In this document: positions 1 to 7,497 of the stretch, piece by piece
How positions within the stretch are numbered: position 1 is the first letter of the stretch
Layout: the number at the start of each line of letters is the position of its first letter
NCBI GenBank assembly: GCA_963667195.1
Contig: OY762962.1
Span: 3,100,001 to 3,164,000, forward strand
Direction: 5' to 3'
Source of the DNA: UBA7703 sp963667195
GTDB taxonomy: Bacteria; Bacillota; Clostridia; Christensenellales; CAG-138
DNA length: 64,000 bases
Made by a program: the position numbers and the translations under genes
Notes under the pieces: model-generated
What the model was told of the DNA's origin: nothing
The model's input: the letters and a program-made list of their open reading frames with translations, nothing else
Database searches by the model: none

Positions 1-508
1 TAATCACGAGGATCGGCACGCGGGACTCGATCAGCGCCGCCGCCGCAATGCGCTTGTTTTCCTCGTCCAGTCCGGTAAACGGCTCGTCGAGGAACAGGAT
101 GTCGCCAGCGTACGCCAGCGCGCGAGCGATGGCGACGCGCCGATTCATTCCGCCGGAGAGTTCGCGCGGAAGTTGGCAAAGGTTTTCGCCGAGGCCCGAC
201 CGCGTCAGCGCATCTTTTGCGCGCACTTCGTCCGAACCCAGCGCCGCGTTTTCCAGTGCGGTTGCCCAGGGCAGCAGTCGATCCTCCTGAAACACGACGG
301 CGGGCTTTCTATCCTGCATGCCGCGTATCTCGCCGGAATCGGGTTTCTCCAACCCCAGCAGCAGGCGAAGCAGCGTCGTTTTACCCGCGCCGGAGGCGCC
401 GCGGATCACCGTGACCCCGCAGAGCGGAATCTCGGCGGAAAAGTTGTTTAATACTTGGTGACCGCCGAATGTTTTCGAGAGATTTTTAACCAAAATTACA
501 TCATGCAT
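1..508 (-). CDS. ABC importer ATP-binding protein (partial)
   Basis: The N-terminal 169 residues of an ABC-transporter ATPase are visible; the rest lies beyond the window edge. It shows Walker A (GASGAGKTT, about residues 37-45), the Q-loop (VVFQEDRLLPW), a signature variant LSGGMNRR and Walker B (DILFLDEP) followed by the D-loop. The Q-loop wording and small size resemble the nitrate/sulfonate/taurine and thiamine-precursor importer ATPases. The ATG is preceded by GAGGAGG and overlaps the permease gene by 8 bases. With the permease and lipoprotein upstream it should energise one importer at the cytoplasmic face. Substrate unknown. Confidence 0.9.
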   Translation of the reverse strand, partial: MHDVILVKNLSKTFGGHQVLNNFSAEIPLCGVTVIRGASGAGKTTLLRLLLGLEKPDSGEIRGMQDRKPAVVFQEDRLLPWATALENAALGSDEVRAKDALTRSGLGENLCQLPRELSGGMNRRVAIARALAYAGDILFLDEPFTGLDEENKRIAAAALIESRVPILVI

Positions 509-1247
509 CACGGCGAATCCTCCTCATGCCACGCACGAGCAGCCACTCGAGAAGCATCGAGAGCGCGACGATCAGCAGCGTCCACGCAAACAGGTCAACC
601 GTCTCGATGCGAAGTTTCGATTGATACAGCATGAAGCCGATCGATTTTTGCGGCAGGGCGATGATCTCCGCCGCGACGCCGGACTTCCACGCAAAGCCGA
701 GCGAGGTGGTGCAGGCCGCAAGAAACTGCGGCAGCACAGAAGGCACGTAGATCTTCTTCACGATCTGCCAGCGACTCAGTCCGTAGAGCTTTCCCATCTC
801 GACAAGGCGAACGTCGGTCTGCAGGATCGCCTCCGCCGTTGCCGACCAAACCATAGGCACCACCATCAGAAAGCTGATGAACAACGGTACCAGATCGGAC
901 GAGAGCCACAGCAGCGCGAGCAAGATAAACGACGTCACCGGAGACGCTTTCACGATGGCACGCAAGGGCGATAGCAGAGCCTCCGCAAAGCGGGATCGCG
1001 CGGTCAGCACCGCGAGCAGCACGCCCGCGACCACGCCGATGACATAACCGCTCATGATGCGCAAAAGCGTCAGCCCCGCGAAGAGCCAGCTTTCTCCCAT
1101 CGTGAGCAGCACCGCGAGTCGGGACAGCGTGGAAAGCGGAGAGGGAAGCAGGAGCTCCTTGCCGACAAGGAGACTCCCCGCTTCCCACACCGCGAGATAG
1201 ATGAGCGCAATCAGCGCTGTTTGGTAGATTTTTCGCTTACTTGGCAT
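501..1247 (-). CDS. ABC importer permease, nitrate/sulfonate/taurine type
   Basis: A protein of 248 residues with about six hydrophobic segments. The stretch ending in GLSRWQIVKKIYVP is the EAA-like cytoplasmic loop that contacts the ATPase, placing it in the BPD_transp_1 permease family. The start used (MPSKRK) overlaps the end of the binding-protein gene by 11 bases, and the 3' end overlaps the ATPase gene, so the three are probably translationally coupled. An upstream start 60 bases earlier is possible but would overlap far more. It forms the membrane channel of the importer; the substrate cannot be told from the sequence. Confidence 0.88.
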   Translation of the reverse strand: MPSKRKIYQTALIALIYLAVWEAGSLLVGKELLLPSPLSTLSRLAVLLTMGESWLFAGLTLLRIMSGYVIGVVAGVLLAVLTARSRFAEALLSPLRAIVKASPVTSFILLALLWLSSDLVPLFISFLMVVPMVWSATAEAILQTDVRLVEMGKLYGLSRWQIVKKIYVPSVLPQFLAACTTSLGFAWKSGVAAEIIALPQKSIGFMLYQSKLRIETVDLFAWTLLIVALSMLLEWLLVRGMRRIRRDA

Positions 1248-2166
1248 AGAGGTCGTCGCCGGGCAGCTTGCCGCCGACCGACTTCGGGTTCGCGGTAAAG
1301 AGCACATTCAGCACGGCGGATGCGGCGGTCTTCGCCTCATCGCCGGTGATGCTGACGATGTAGCTGCGCGGAATCGCCTGCTTCGCGATGTCTGCGGAGC
1401 CAACGATGCCAAGATCCGCGATCTTCTGCGCCGCGTCCGCGGAGGTGTTCACCTTCTCGACCGATGCCGCATAGTCCGCAAGGAACGCCTTCACCTGATC
1501 GGGATGCTCATTATAGAAGGTGCGGCTTGCGATATACACGCCCATGACGAGCTTCGTGCCGGATGCCTCTTCCCAAGCTGTATTGAGGTCGAGTGCCACG
1601 CGCACGTCGGGATTCTTCACCGTAACCGCCGAAACGAACGGTTCAGGTAGCAGCGCGATCTGTGCTTCGCCGGAGGCAACCATCGCGGCAAGCGCCGTGT
1701 GTTCGCCAACGTACTTCACGGTCACCTTGTCAGTGAGTCCGTTTTGCGCCAGCAGGTAGTCGAGCACATACTGCGGGGTTGCGCCCTCGCCGCTGGCATA
1801 GATCGTCTTGCCCGCGAGGTCTGCAATCGAGTTGACGGTGTTGCCGTTTTCCACGATGTACAGCACGCCCAGCGTATCGAGGTTTAGGAGGACGACGTTG
1901 CCCTCGGTCTTGTTGTAGAGCACGGCGGCAAGGTTGAGCGGAACCGCCGCGATGTCGATTTCACCGTTGACGAACTTGCCGACGACCACATCCGGCGCGT
2001 CCTGCAGTTCGACATTGTACTTCGTTTTGTCGTCCATCATGTAGCTGATGCCCATGCCGGTCGGTCCCTTGAGCGCCGCGACATTGACGGGTTCTGCCGG
2101 GGCTTTTGCGCAGCCCAAGGCAAAGAGCATGACCGCGAGGGTCAGAATTGCGAGAAGTTTCTTCAT
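1237..2166 (-). CDS. ABC importer substrate-binding lipoprotein
   Basis: A protein of 309 residues beginning with a lipoprotein signal peptide: positive MKK, a hydrophobic stretch, and a lipobox ending FALGC, with the lipidated Cys at about residue 19. The mature part has the two-lobed fold pattern of the NMT1/THI5 and sulfonate-binding family (LKGPTGMG near the start, DIAAVPLNLAAVLYNK, then ASGEGATPQYVLDYLL). It should sit on the outer face of the membrane and deliver substrate to the adjacent permease. The family binds aliphatic sulfonates, nitrate, HMP or similar small molecules, so the ligand is open. Its ATG overlaps the regulator's TGA (ATGA). Confidence 0.88.
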   Translation of the reverse strand: MKKLLAILTLAVMLFALGCAKAPAEPVNVAALKGPTGMGISYMMDDKTKYNVELQDAPDVVVGKFVNGEIDIAAVPLNLAAVLYNKTEGNVVLLNLDTLGVLYIVENGNTVNSIADLAGKTIYASGEGATPQYVLDYLLAQNGLTDKVTVKYVGEHTALAAMVASGEAQIALLPEPFVSAVTVKNPDVRVALDLNTAWEEASGTKLVMGVYIASRTFYNEHPDQVKAFLADYAASVEKVNTSADAAQKIADLGIVGSADIAKQAIPRSYIVSITGDEAKTAASAVLNVLFTANPKSVGGKLPGDDLYAK

Positions 2167-2831
2167 TCGTTTTCTCCTTTTGACAGGCGGAATGCCCGCC
2201 CGTGCCGTTCTATTTTCCCATCGGAAACCAGTTTATCCATCGCACGGTAGAGCGTCGTCCGGCTGACACGAAACGCGTCCGCCAAGAGGCTCACGCTCCA
2301 TTCCAACTCATACAGCCCGTTCTCCGCACGGCTTTTGATGTAGTTCAGTACCCGTTCTTCCACGCTCTGCGGCAAAAATCCGTCCAGCCGCCCGCTTAAA
2401 AAGCGGATGCGCGCGGTCAGGTAGCGAAGGTAGTTTTCGGTAACGCGAAAGTCCCGCTTCATCATGGTGCTCAGCGCTTCTTCCGAAATTAGCAGCACCC
2501 AGGTGCTCTCCATCGCCATCACGCGGGCAACATATGCCTCCTCGTCGTGAAAGAGCGACGCCGCGCCGAAGAGATCGTTTTGCCGGAGCACGCTCATCGG
2601 CATCTTGCCGTTTTCGCTCTCCTTGGTGACGGCGCAGGCACCATAGAGGATGATGCCCAGCGCGCGCTCGGTATCCGCGCGGTCGAAGATCACTTGATCC
2701 TTCTCAAAATGCTCCACCCGAACCCCGTTTGTGCCGAGCAAATCCAGCACTTCTTCCTCCGGAATTCCCGCAAAAAGAAATGTGTTTAAAACATGATTTG
2801 CGTATGCGGTTGGGTTCAGGGATCGGCTCAT
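2163..2831 (-). CDS. Crp/Fnr-family transcriptional regulator
   Basis: A protein of 222 residues with an N-terminal cyclic-nucleotide-binding-like beta barrel (about 20-130) and a C-terminal winged helix (about 155-218; LLADAFRVSRTTLYRAMDKL is the recognition region). There is no Cys cluster of the kind that holds an FNR iron-sulfur centre. The ATG at 2831 is preferred because GAGAGGAAG lies just upstream; a GTG 36 bases earlier has no good ribosome site. It is the first gene of the operon and ends in an ATGA overlap with the binding-protein gene, so it most likely controls this importer. Effector unknown. Confidence 0.88.
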   Translation of the reverse strand: MSRSLNPTAYANHVLNTFLFAGIPEEEVLDLLGTNGVRVEHFEKDQVIFDRADTERALGIILYGACAVTKESENGKMPMSVLRQNDLFGAASLFHDEEAYVARVMAMESTWVLLISEEALSTMMKRDFRVTENYLRYLTARIRFLSGRLDGFLPQSVEERVLNYIKSRAENGLYELEWSVSLLADAFRVSRTTLYRAMDKLVSDGKIERHGRAFRLSKGENE

Positions 2832-2913
2832 GGTCTTCCTCTCGCTGCTGTACGAAACTCGCTTCACGGCTCATTCCGTTTGGCGTGATCTCGCTTTCTG
2901 TTCCATATGGTAC

Positions 2914-2941
2914 ATTTTAACAGGTCTCCCGAATTTGTCAA
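2914..2941 (-). promoter_or_regulatory. SigA-type promoter for the Crp/Fnr-ABC operon
   Basis: TTGACA at 2936-2941 and TAAAAT at 2914-2919 on the minus strand, with a 16-base spacer, about 80 bases upstream of the regulator start. Confidence 0.7.
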
Positions 2942-2996
2942 TCCGGTATTTGAAGATCGATATAAGAAAATTTCCGCGGGAAATACGAACTCGTGT

Positions 2997-3025
2997 TTGT
3001 GTTTCATCCCCGCCTATGTTATATT
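2997..3025 (+). promoter_or_regulatory. Probable promoter for xth-maf-uvrC
   Basis: TTGTGT at 2997-3002, a 17-base spacer and TATATT at 3020-3025. It lies 38 bases before the xth start and back to back with the Crp/Fnr operon promoter. Confidence 0.5.
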
Positions 3026-3063
3026 GATGATTAGAATATCTATGCGAAAAGGAGCGACGAACG

Positions 3064-3819
3064 ATGAAATTGATCTCGTGGAATGTCAACGGGCTTCGCG
3101 CCTGCATCACGAAGGGTTTTTACGATTTTGTGCGCGAGCAGCAGCCGGATATCCTCGCGCTTCAGGAAACGAAGATGCAGCCGGAGCAGTTTGACGGCGG
3201 CATTGAGGGATATCAAATCTACTGGAACAGCGCGGTGAAAAAAGGTTACTCCGGCACTGCGGTGTTCGTCAAAAAAGAGCCGCTCAACGTGTCCTACGGC
3301 ATCGGCATCGAGGAGCACGACAACGAAGGCCGCGTGATCACGCTGGAATACCCGGACTTCTATTTTATAACGGTCTATACGCCGAACTCGCAAAACGAGC
3401 TCAAGCGTCTCGATTACCGCATGACGTGGGAGGACGCATTTCTCGCGTTCGTCAAGAATTTAGACGCGAAGAAGCCCGTCATCGTCTGCGGCGACCTCAA
3501 CGTGGCACACAAGGAGATCGACATCAAACACCCGAAGGCGAACCGCAAAAACGCGGGCTTTACGGACGAGGAGCGCGCCTGCATGACGCGGCTACTGGAA
3601 AACGGATTCGTCGATACCTTCCGCCATTTTTACCCCGACAAGAAGGATGCCTACAGCTGGTGGAGCTATCTCGGCAACGCGCGCGCGAATAACTCCGGCT
3701 GGCGCATCGACTATTTCCTCGTCTCTGCGCGGATGATCGGCCGCGTGACGGACAGCCAAATCCTCAGCGAAGTGTTCGGCAGCGACCACTGCCCCGTCCT
3801 GATTCATTTGAAAGATTAA
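3064..3819 (+). CDS. xth: Exodeoxyribonuclease III / AP endonuclease
   Basis: A full-length 251-residue member of the ExoIII (EEP) family. The N-terminus MKLISWNVNGLRA, the LQETK motif with the metal-binding Glu, the GDLNVAH motif and the terminal GSDHCPV with the catalytic Asp-His are all present. It cleaves DNA at abasic sites and trims 3' blocking groups in base-excision repair. The ATG follows AAAAGGAG. It leads a plus-strand run with maf and uvrC (gaps of 21 and 27 bases), so repair functions are grouped here. Confidence 0.96.
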   Translation: MKLISWNVNGLRACITKGFYDFVREQQPDILALQETKMQPEQFDGGIEGYQIYWNSAVKKGYSGTAVFVKKEPLNVSYGIGIEEHDNEGRVITLEYPDFYFITVYTPNSQNELKRLDYRMTWEDAFLAFVKNLDAKKPVIVCGDLNVAHKEIDIKHPKANRKNAGFTDEERACMTRLLENGFVDTFRHFYPDKKDAYSWWSYLGNARANNSGWRIDYFLVSARMIGRVTDSQILSEVFGSDHCPVLIHLKD

Positions 3820-3840
3820 CCAAACGGTATTGGAGATACT

Positions 3841-4404
3841 ATGATCATTCTCGCGTCATCTTCCCCGCGCAGGCGGGAACTACTGTCCATGATCGGGCTC
3901 AACTACGTCATCGAAACCTCCGGCGAGGAGGAAGTACAGCCGCACGGCCTGCCGCCCGCGGAGTTTGTGAAAACCCTCGCGCTGCAAAAAGCGCAGCCGG
4001 TAGCCGATCTGCATCCCGGTGACTGCGTCATCGGCGCGGACACGATCGTCTATCTCGAAGGCGATATCCTCGGCAAACCGCACACGCCGGATGTGGCAAA
4101 AGCGTATCTTAGCCGCATGCAGGGAAAAAAACACGTCGTGTTCACCGGCGTAGCCGTGCTCAAAAACGGCAAGGTGGACGTACGCCACTGCGAAACCACC
4201 GTCACCTTCGCGCCCATGACCCCGCGCGAAATCGACGCCTATGTCGCCACCGGAGAGCCGCTGGACAAAGCCGGGGCCTACGGTGTGCAAGGCCCGGGCG
4301 GCATCTTTGTCGAGCGCGTCGAGGGTAACTACTTCAACGTGATCGGCCTGCCGCTGCCCATGCTCTATAACATGCTGATCGACGCGGGAGAGGTCGTCAT
4401 CTAA
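3841..4404 (+). CDS. maf: Maf-like nucleoside triphosphate pyrophosphatase
   Basis: A protein of 187 residues, normal for the family. It has the N-terminal SSSPRRRELL nucleotide-binding motif, GADTIVYLEG with the catalytic Asp, and GAYGVQGPGG near the C-terminus. Maf proteins hydrolyse non-canonical or modified NTPs (dTTP/UTP and m5-pyrimidine classes) and also affect septum formation. It is 21 bases downstream of xth with GGAG before the ATG, consistent with co-transcription and with a role in cleaning the nucleotide pool. The exact substrate class cannot be assigned. Confidence 0.95.
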   Translation: MIILASSSPRRRELLSMIGLNYVIETSGEEEVQPHGLPPAEFVKTLALQKAQPVADLHPGDCVIGADTIVYLEGDILGKPHTPDVAKAYLSRMQGKKHVVFTGVAVLKNGKVDVRHCETTVTFAPMTPREIDAYVATGEPLDKAGAYGVQGPGGIFVERVEGNYFNVIGLPLPMLYNMLIDAGEVVI

Positions 4405-4431
4405 ACCGCACACGAGATCAAAAATCAGATT

Positions 4432-6300
4432 ATGAATGAGATCATCGAAGAAAAACTGAAGCTGCTTCCCTCCTCACCCGGCGTTTACAAGATGTTCAAC
4501 GCCGTGGGTGAGGTCATATATGTCGGAAAAGCGATTTCACTCAAAAATCGCGTCCGGCAATATTTCCAATCCTCGAAGAATCATCCACCGAAGGTCGCCG
4601 CGATGGTGCGGCAGATTGCGGACTTTGAGTATATCCGCGTCGCCAACGAAACCGAGGCGTTTTCGCTCGAATCCAACCTGATCAAAGAATTCAAACCGAA
4701 ATACAACATCCTGCTCAAGGACGACAAGCACTTTCCCTATATCCGCGTCGATCTCAAGCAGGATTTCCCCCGGCTGGAGGTCGTTCGCCGCGTCAAAAAA
4801 GACGGCGCGAAGTACCTTGGCCCGTTCCTCTCCGGCTTGCTGCTTCGGGATGGTCTTGCGATTGTGCGCGAGCAATACCCGATTCGACAGTGCAAAAAGG
4901 ACATCGCGCGGATGATTGCGCGGCGGGAGCGGCCGTGCCTGATGTACCACATCGGCAAATGCTGCGCGCCCTGCTCCGGCAATGTCTCGCGGGAGGAATA
5001 TCACAAGCTCATCGACGAGGTGCTCTCGTTTCTCTCCGGCAACACGTCCGACATTCTCCGCTCGCTCAATGAGCAGATGACGGCGGCGGCTGAGGCGATG
5101 GATTTTGAGCGCGCGGCGATCATTCGCGATCGCATCCGCGCCATCGACAGCCTCAACGAAAAGCAAGCGGTCATTGCGACGACAAACACCGTGCTGGATG
5201 TGTTCGCGCTCGCGCGGCTGGAGACCAACGCGCTGGTGTTCGCGCTCTTTGTGCGAAACGGCAAGGTGATCGGCACCGAAAAGTTCCGTATGGACGCGGA
5301 CACCGAGGAGACGGACGCGGACATCCTCTCCGCCTTCCTCTCACAATATTACGCGGAATCCGGCACGTTTGTGCCCGAGGTGCTGCTCTATCAGGACGCC
5401 TCGGACATGGAGGCGATTTCCGGTTGGCTCAGCGGGCTCGCCAAGCGCAAGGTCGAGGTGCATCGCCCACAGCGCGGCGAAAAGCGCAAACTCACCGAGA
5501 TGGCATACCGCAACTGCCTCGACGTGCTGGAAAAAGACGCGTCGCTGCAAAAGCGCGCGTGGGAACGCGGCGAGGGTGCGCTGACCCAGCTTAGCGCCAT
5601 TCTTGGATTAGAGACAGTGCCGACGCGCCTTGAATGCTTTGATAACTCGCACATTCAGGGACGCGATACCGTGTCTTCCATGGTCGTCTTCACCGATGGT
5701 CAGCCAGACAAGAGCGCGTACCGCCGGTTTCGCATTCGCGCAGAGGCGGGCGGAAACGATCTCATCGCAATGCGGGAGGTACTGCAACGCCGATTTAAAA
5801 AGGCCGAGGAGCAGGAAGCGGGATTCCTTCCTTTGCCCGACCTGCTGGTGATGGACGGCGGTCCTACGCAGTTGCAGGTTGCGCTGGAAGTCCTGGAGGA
5901 GTTTTCGCTCGACTTCATCCCGACGATCGGTCTTGCGGAGCTCAGCGAGTCGATCTATATGCCCGGCGAAGAGACGCCGATTCAGCTGCCGCGCAACTCC
6001 GCGCCGCAGCACCTGATCGAGCGCCTGCGCGACGAAACGCACCGTTTCGCGATCAGCTACCACCGCAACGTACACAATCGAAACGCGCTGTATTCCGTGC
6101 TGGACAGCATCCCCGGCGTGGGAGACAAGCGAAAACGCGCGCTGTTTGACGCGTTTATGACGATCGATGCGATCAAGGCCGCCTCGCAGGAAGATCTCGC
6201 CGCGGTTTCGCTGATCGATTCGCGCACGGCGGAGTCGGTCTTCCGCTATTTTCATCCGGATGAGATCCCTGTTCCACCGGAAGAACCAAAGAACGAGTAA
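4432..6300 (+). CDS. uvrC: UvrABC system protein C
   Basis: A protein of 622 residues covering the whole UvrC architecture: N-terminal GIY-YIG nuclease (PGVYKMFNAVGEVIYVGKA, residues about 15-33) for the 3' incision, a Cys-rich patch (CLMYHIGKCCAPC), a UVR motif near 205-240, the RNase H-like 5' nuclease domain (LECFDNSHIQG, VMDGGPTQ), and a C-terminal helix-hairpin-helix (SIPGVGDKRKRAL). It makes the dual incision in nucleotide-excision repair with UvrA and UvrB, which are not in this window. No clear Shine-Dalgarno precedes the ATG. A bidirectional terminator follows at once. Confidence 0.97.
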   Translation: MNEIIEEKLKLLPSSPGVYKMFNAVGEVIYVGKAISLKNRVRQYFQSSKNHPPKVAAMVRQIADFEYIRVANETEAFSLESNLIKEFKPKYNILLKDDKHFPYIRVDLKQDFPRLEVVRRVKKDGAKYLGPFLSGLLLRDGLAIVREQYPIRQCKKDIARMIARRERPCLMYHIGKCCAPCSGNVSREEYHKLIDEVLSFLSGNTSDILRSLNEQMTAAAEAMDFERAAIIRDRIRAIDSLNEKQAVIATTNTVLDVFALARLETNALVFALFVRNGKVIGTEKFRMDADTEETDADILSAFLSQYYAESGTFVPEVLLYQDASDMEAISGWLSGLAKRKVEVHRPQRGEKRKLTEMAYRNCLDVLEKDASLQKRAWERGEGALTQLSAILGLETVPTRLECFDNSHIQGRDTVSSMVVFTDGQPDKSAYRRFRIRAEAGGNDLIAMREVLQRRFKKAEEQEAGFLPLPDLLVMDGGPTQLQVALEVLEEFSLDFIPTIGLAELSESIYMPGEETPIQLPRNSAPQHLIERLRDETHRFAISYHRNVHNRNALYSVLDSIPGVGDKRKRALFDAFMTIDAIKAASQEDLAAVSLIDSRTAESVFRYFHPDEIPVPPEEPKNE

Positions 6301-6306
6301 ACGCAA

Positions 6307-6329
6307 AAAGCGCCCGCGAAGGGCGCTTT
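6307..6329. terminator. Bidirectional terminator between uvrC and the cytochrome b5-like gene
   Basis: A 9-bp perfect stem (AAAGCGCCC / GGGCGCTTT) with a 5-base loop. The minus-strand side is followed by TTTTT, and both flanking genes converge on it. Confidence 0.8.
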
Positions 6330-6347
6330 GTTGTATCGATTCGTGTA

Positions 6348-6782
6348 TTAGCCGGCGACGAGTTTCCCGACAACCGGGATACCTTTGAGCTGCTTGACGC
6401 CGTGCGGAGACTTATTCTTGATGATATCCGTCAGGTCGTTGCCAGCAGAGTAGCCGTTATGTTCGCCGTTCTTCCACTGGGGCACGTTGGTCACATCGTA
6501 GATCACGCCATCCACCGCTACATAGGCGGGGTTGCCGTTCTTGCCGTCATATTGCTTGAGCTGATCCAGCGTGAGTTCCAGGGTTCCGTTTTCCGCGGAA
6601 GGCGTCGTTGCGGCGGCGCTGGAAGCGTTGTCGCTTGCCGCGGGTGTGCTGGTTGCGCTGGATGATGCGCTGTCGGTTGCCGCAGCTGTTGCTGCCGCAT
6701 TGTTCACACTTCCGCTTGCGCAGCCGACCGCAAAGAGCGCGACTGCCAGTATACTGATAAAAATGATCGATAATTTCTTCAT
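6348..6782 (-). CDS. Cytochrome b5-like heme/steroid-binding lipoprotein
   Basis: A protein of 144 residues. A lipoprotein signal (MKKLSIIFISILAVALFAVGC) is followed by a low-complexity Ala/Ser/Thr linker to about residue 70. The C-terminal domain of about 75 residues has the predicted heme/steroid-binding cytochrome b5 pattern (YDVTNVPQWKNGEHNGYSAG, then PHGVKQLKGIPVVG). It lacks the HPGG loop of true cytochrome b5, as most bacterial members do. The start at 6782 is supported by AAAGGAAG. Expected at the outer membrane face, perhaps in electron transfer; function unproven. Confidence 0.82.
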   Translation of the reverse strand: MKKLSIIFISILAVALFAVGCASGSVNNAAATAAATDSASSSATSTPAASDNASSAAATTPSAENGTLELTLDQLKQYDGKNGNPAYVAVDGVIYDVTNVPQWKNGEHNGYSAGNDLTDIIKNKSPHGVKQLKGIPVVGKLVAG

Positions 6783-6916
6783 GTTTCTATACTTCCTTTC
6801 GGTTCCATTCAAGAAAACTTCGGTTTAACTCATCTAACCAAATAATAACAAATAAGTCGATTGCGTGCAACCGACTTTTGCTCGTTGTGTGTGACGTTAT
6901 CACCAAACAGCGACCT

Positions 6917-7423
6917 TTACTTCGTGCCCATATGATCCGCAATCGTGCGCACGAGTTCCTTGAGTCCTTCCGGCGCGGGCACATAATAGGCGCGCTCGGC
7001 GGTCTCAATCTTCAGCGACGGCGCCATGTGTTTTCTCGTGATCGAAATCTCCGAGATACTCACCGTCTCAATCTGCGAAAACGGCACGAAGAACGGCTCG
7101 GCTTTTTCATTCGTCGTCGGACTCGGAAGCGACAATCCCGATACGCCGGAATTGTCCAGCGTGACCGAAACGCCGACCAACCGCCGCTTGATCGCGAGCG
7201 AGTTGTAGCAATTGTAGCCCAGATACAAGACGATTGCGAAGCTCACAAGCAGCACCAGCTGCGGCGACGCAGTTGTTATAAGCGCCGTTTGACCCAGATT
7301 CACACGGGCGAGATTGATGGCGTTGATGACGACGATGAACGCCAGCACGACCGCATTGCTCCAGAACATGAAGTCCAGCAGTATCGTTGTCTGACGATCC
7401 ACTTTGGCGGTAATCTGATTCAT
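6917..7423 (-). CDS. Membrane protein of unknown function
   Basis: A protein of 168 residues with two hydrophobic segments in the first 85 residues (around LDFMFWSNAVVLAFIVVINA and QLVLLVSFAIVLYLGYN). The C-terminal half is soluble and rich in beta-strand pattern, with an FVPFSQIETV region that recalls pleckstrin-like YcxB or bPH domains behind paired membrane segments. The ATG at 7423 is chosen because GGAAGG sits 7 bases upstream; the ATG at 7429 is too close to it. It lies downstream of the EF-G paralogue, separated by a hairpin. No function is assigned. Confidence 0.7.
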   Translation of the reverse strand: MNQITAKVDRQTTILLDFMFWSNAVVLAFIVVINAINLARVNLGQTALITTASPQLVLLVSFAIVLYLGYNCYNSLAIKRRLVGVSVTLDNSGVSGLSLPSPTTNEKAEPFFVPFSQIETVSISEISITRKHMAPSLKIETAERAYYVPAPEGLKELVRTIADHMGTK

Positions 7424-7458
7424 ACGCATACCTTCCAATCCACGGGCATAGATGCAAA

Positions 7459-7484
7459 CGGAGGGCGGGAAACCCCGCCCTCCG
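7459..7484 (-). terminator. Terminator after the EF-G paralogue
   Basis: An 11-bp perfect GC-rich stem (CGGAGGGCGGG / CCCGCCCTCCG) with a 4-base loop lies 14 bases past the stop codon. The T-tract is short (TTTGC), so termination may be partial. Confidence 0.6.
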
Positions 7485-7497
7485 CATCGTAATCCGA

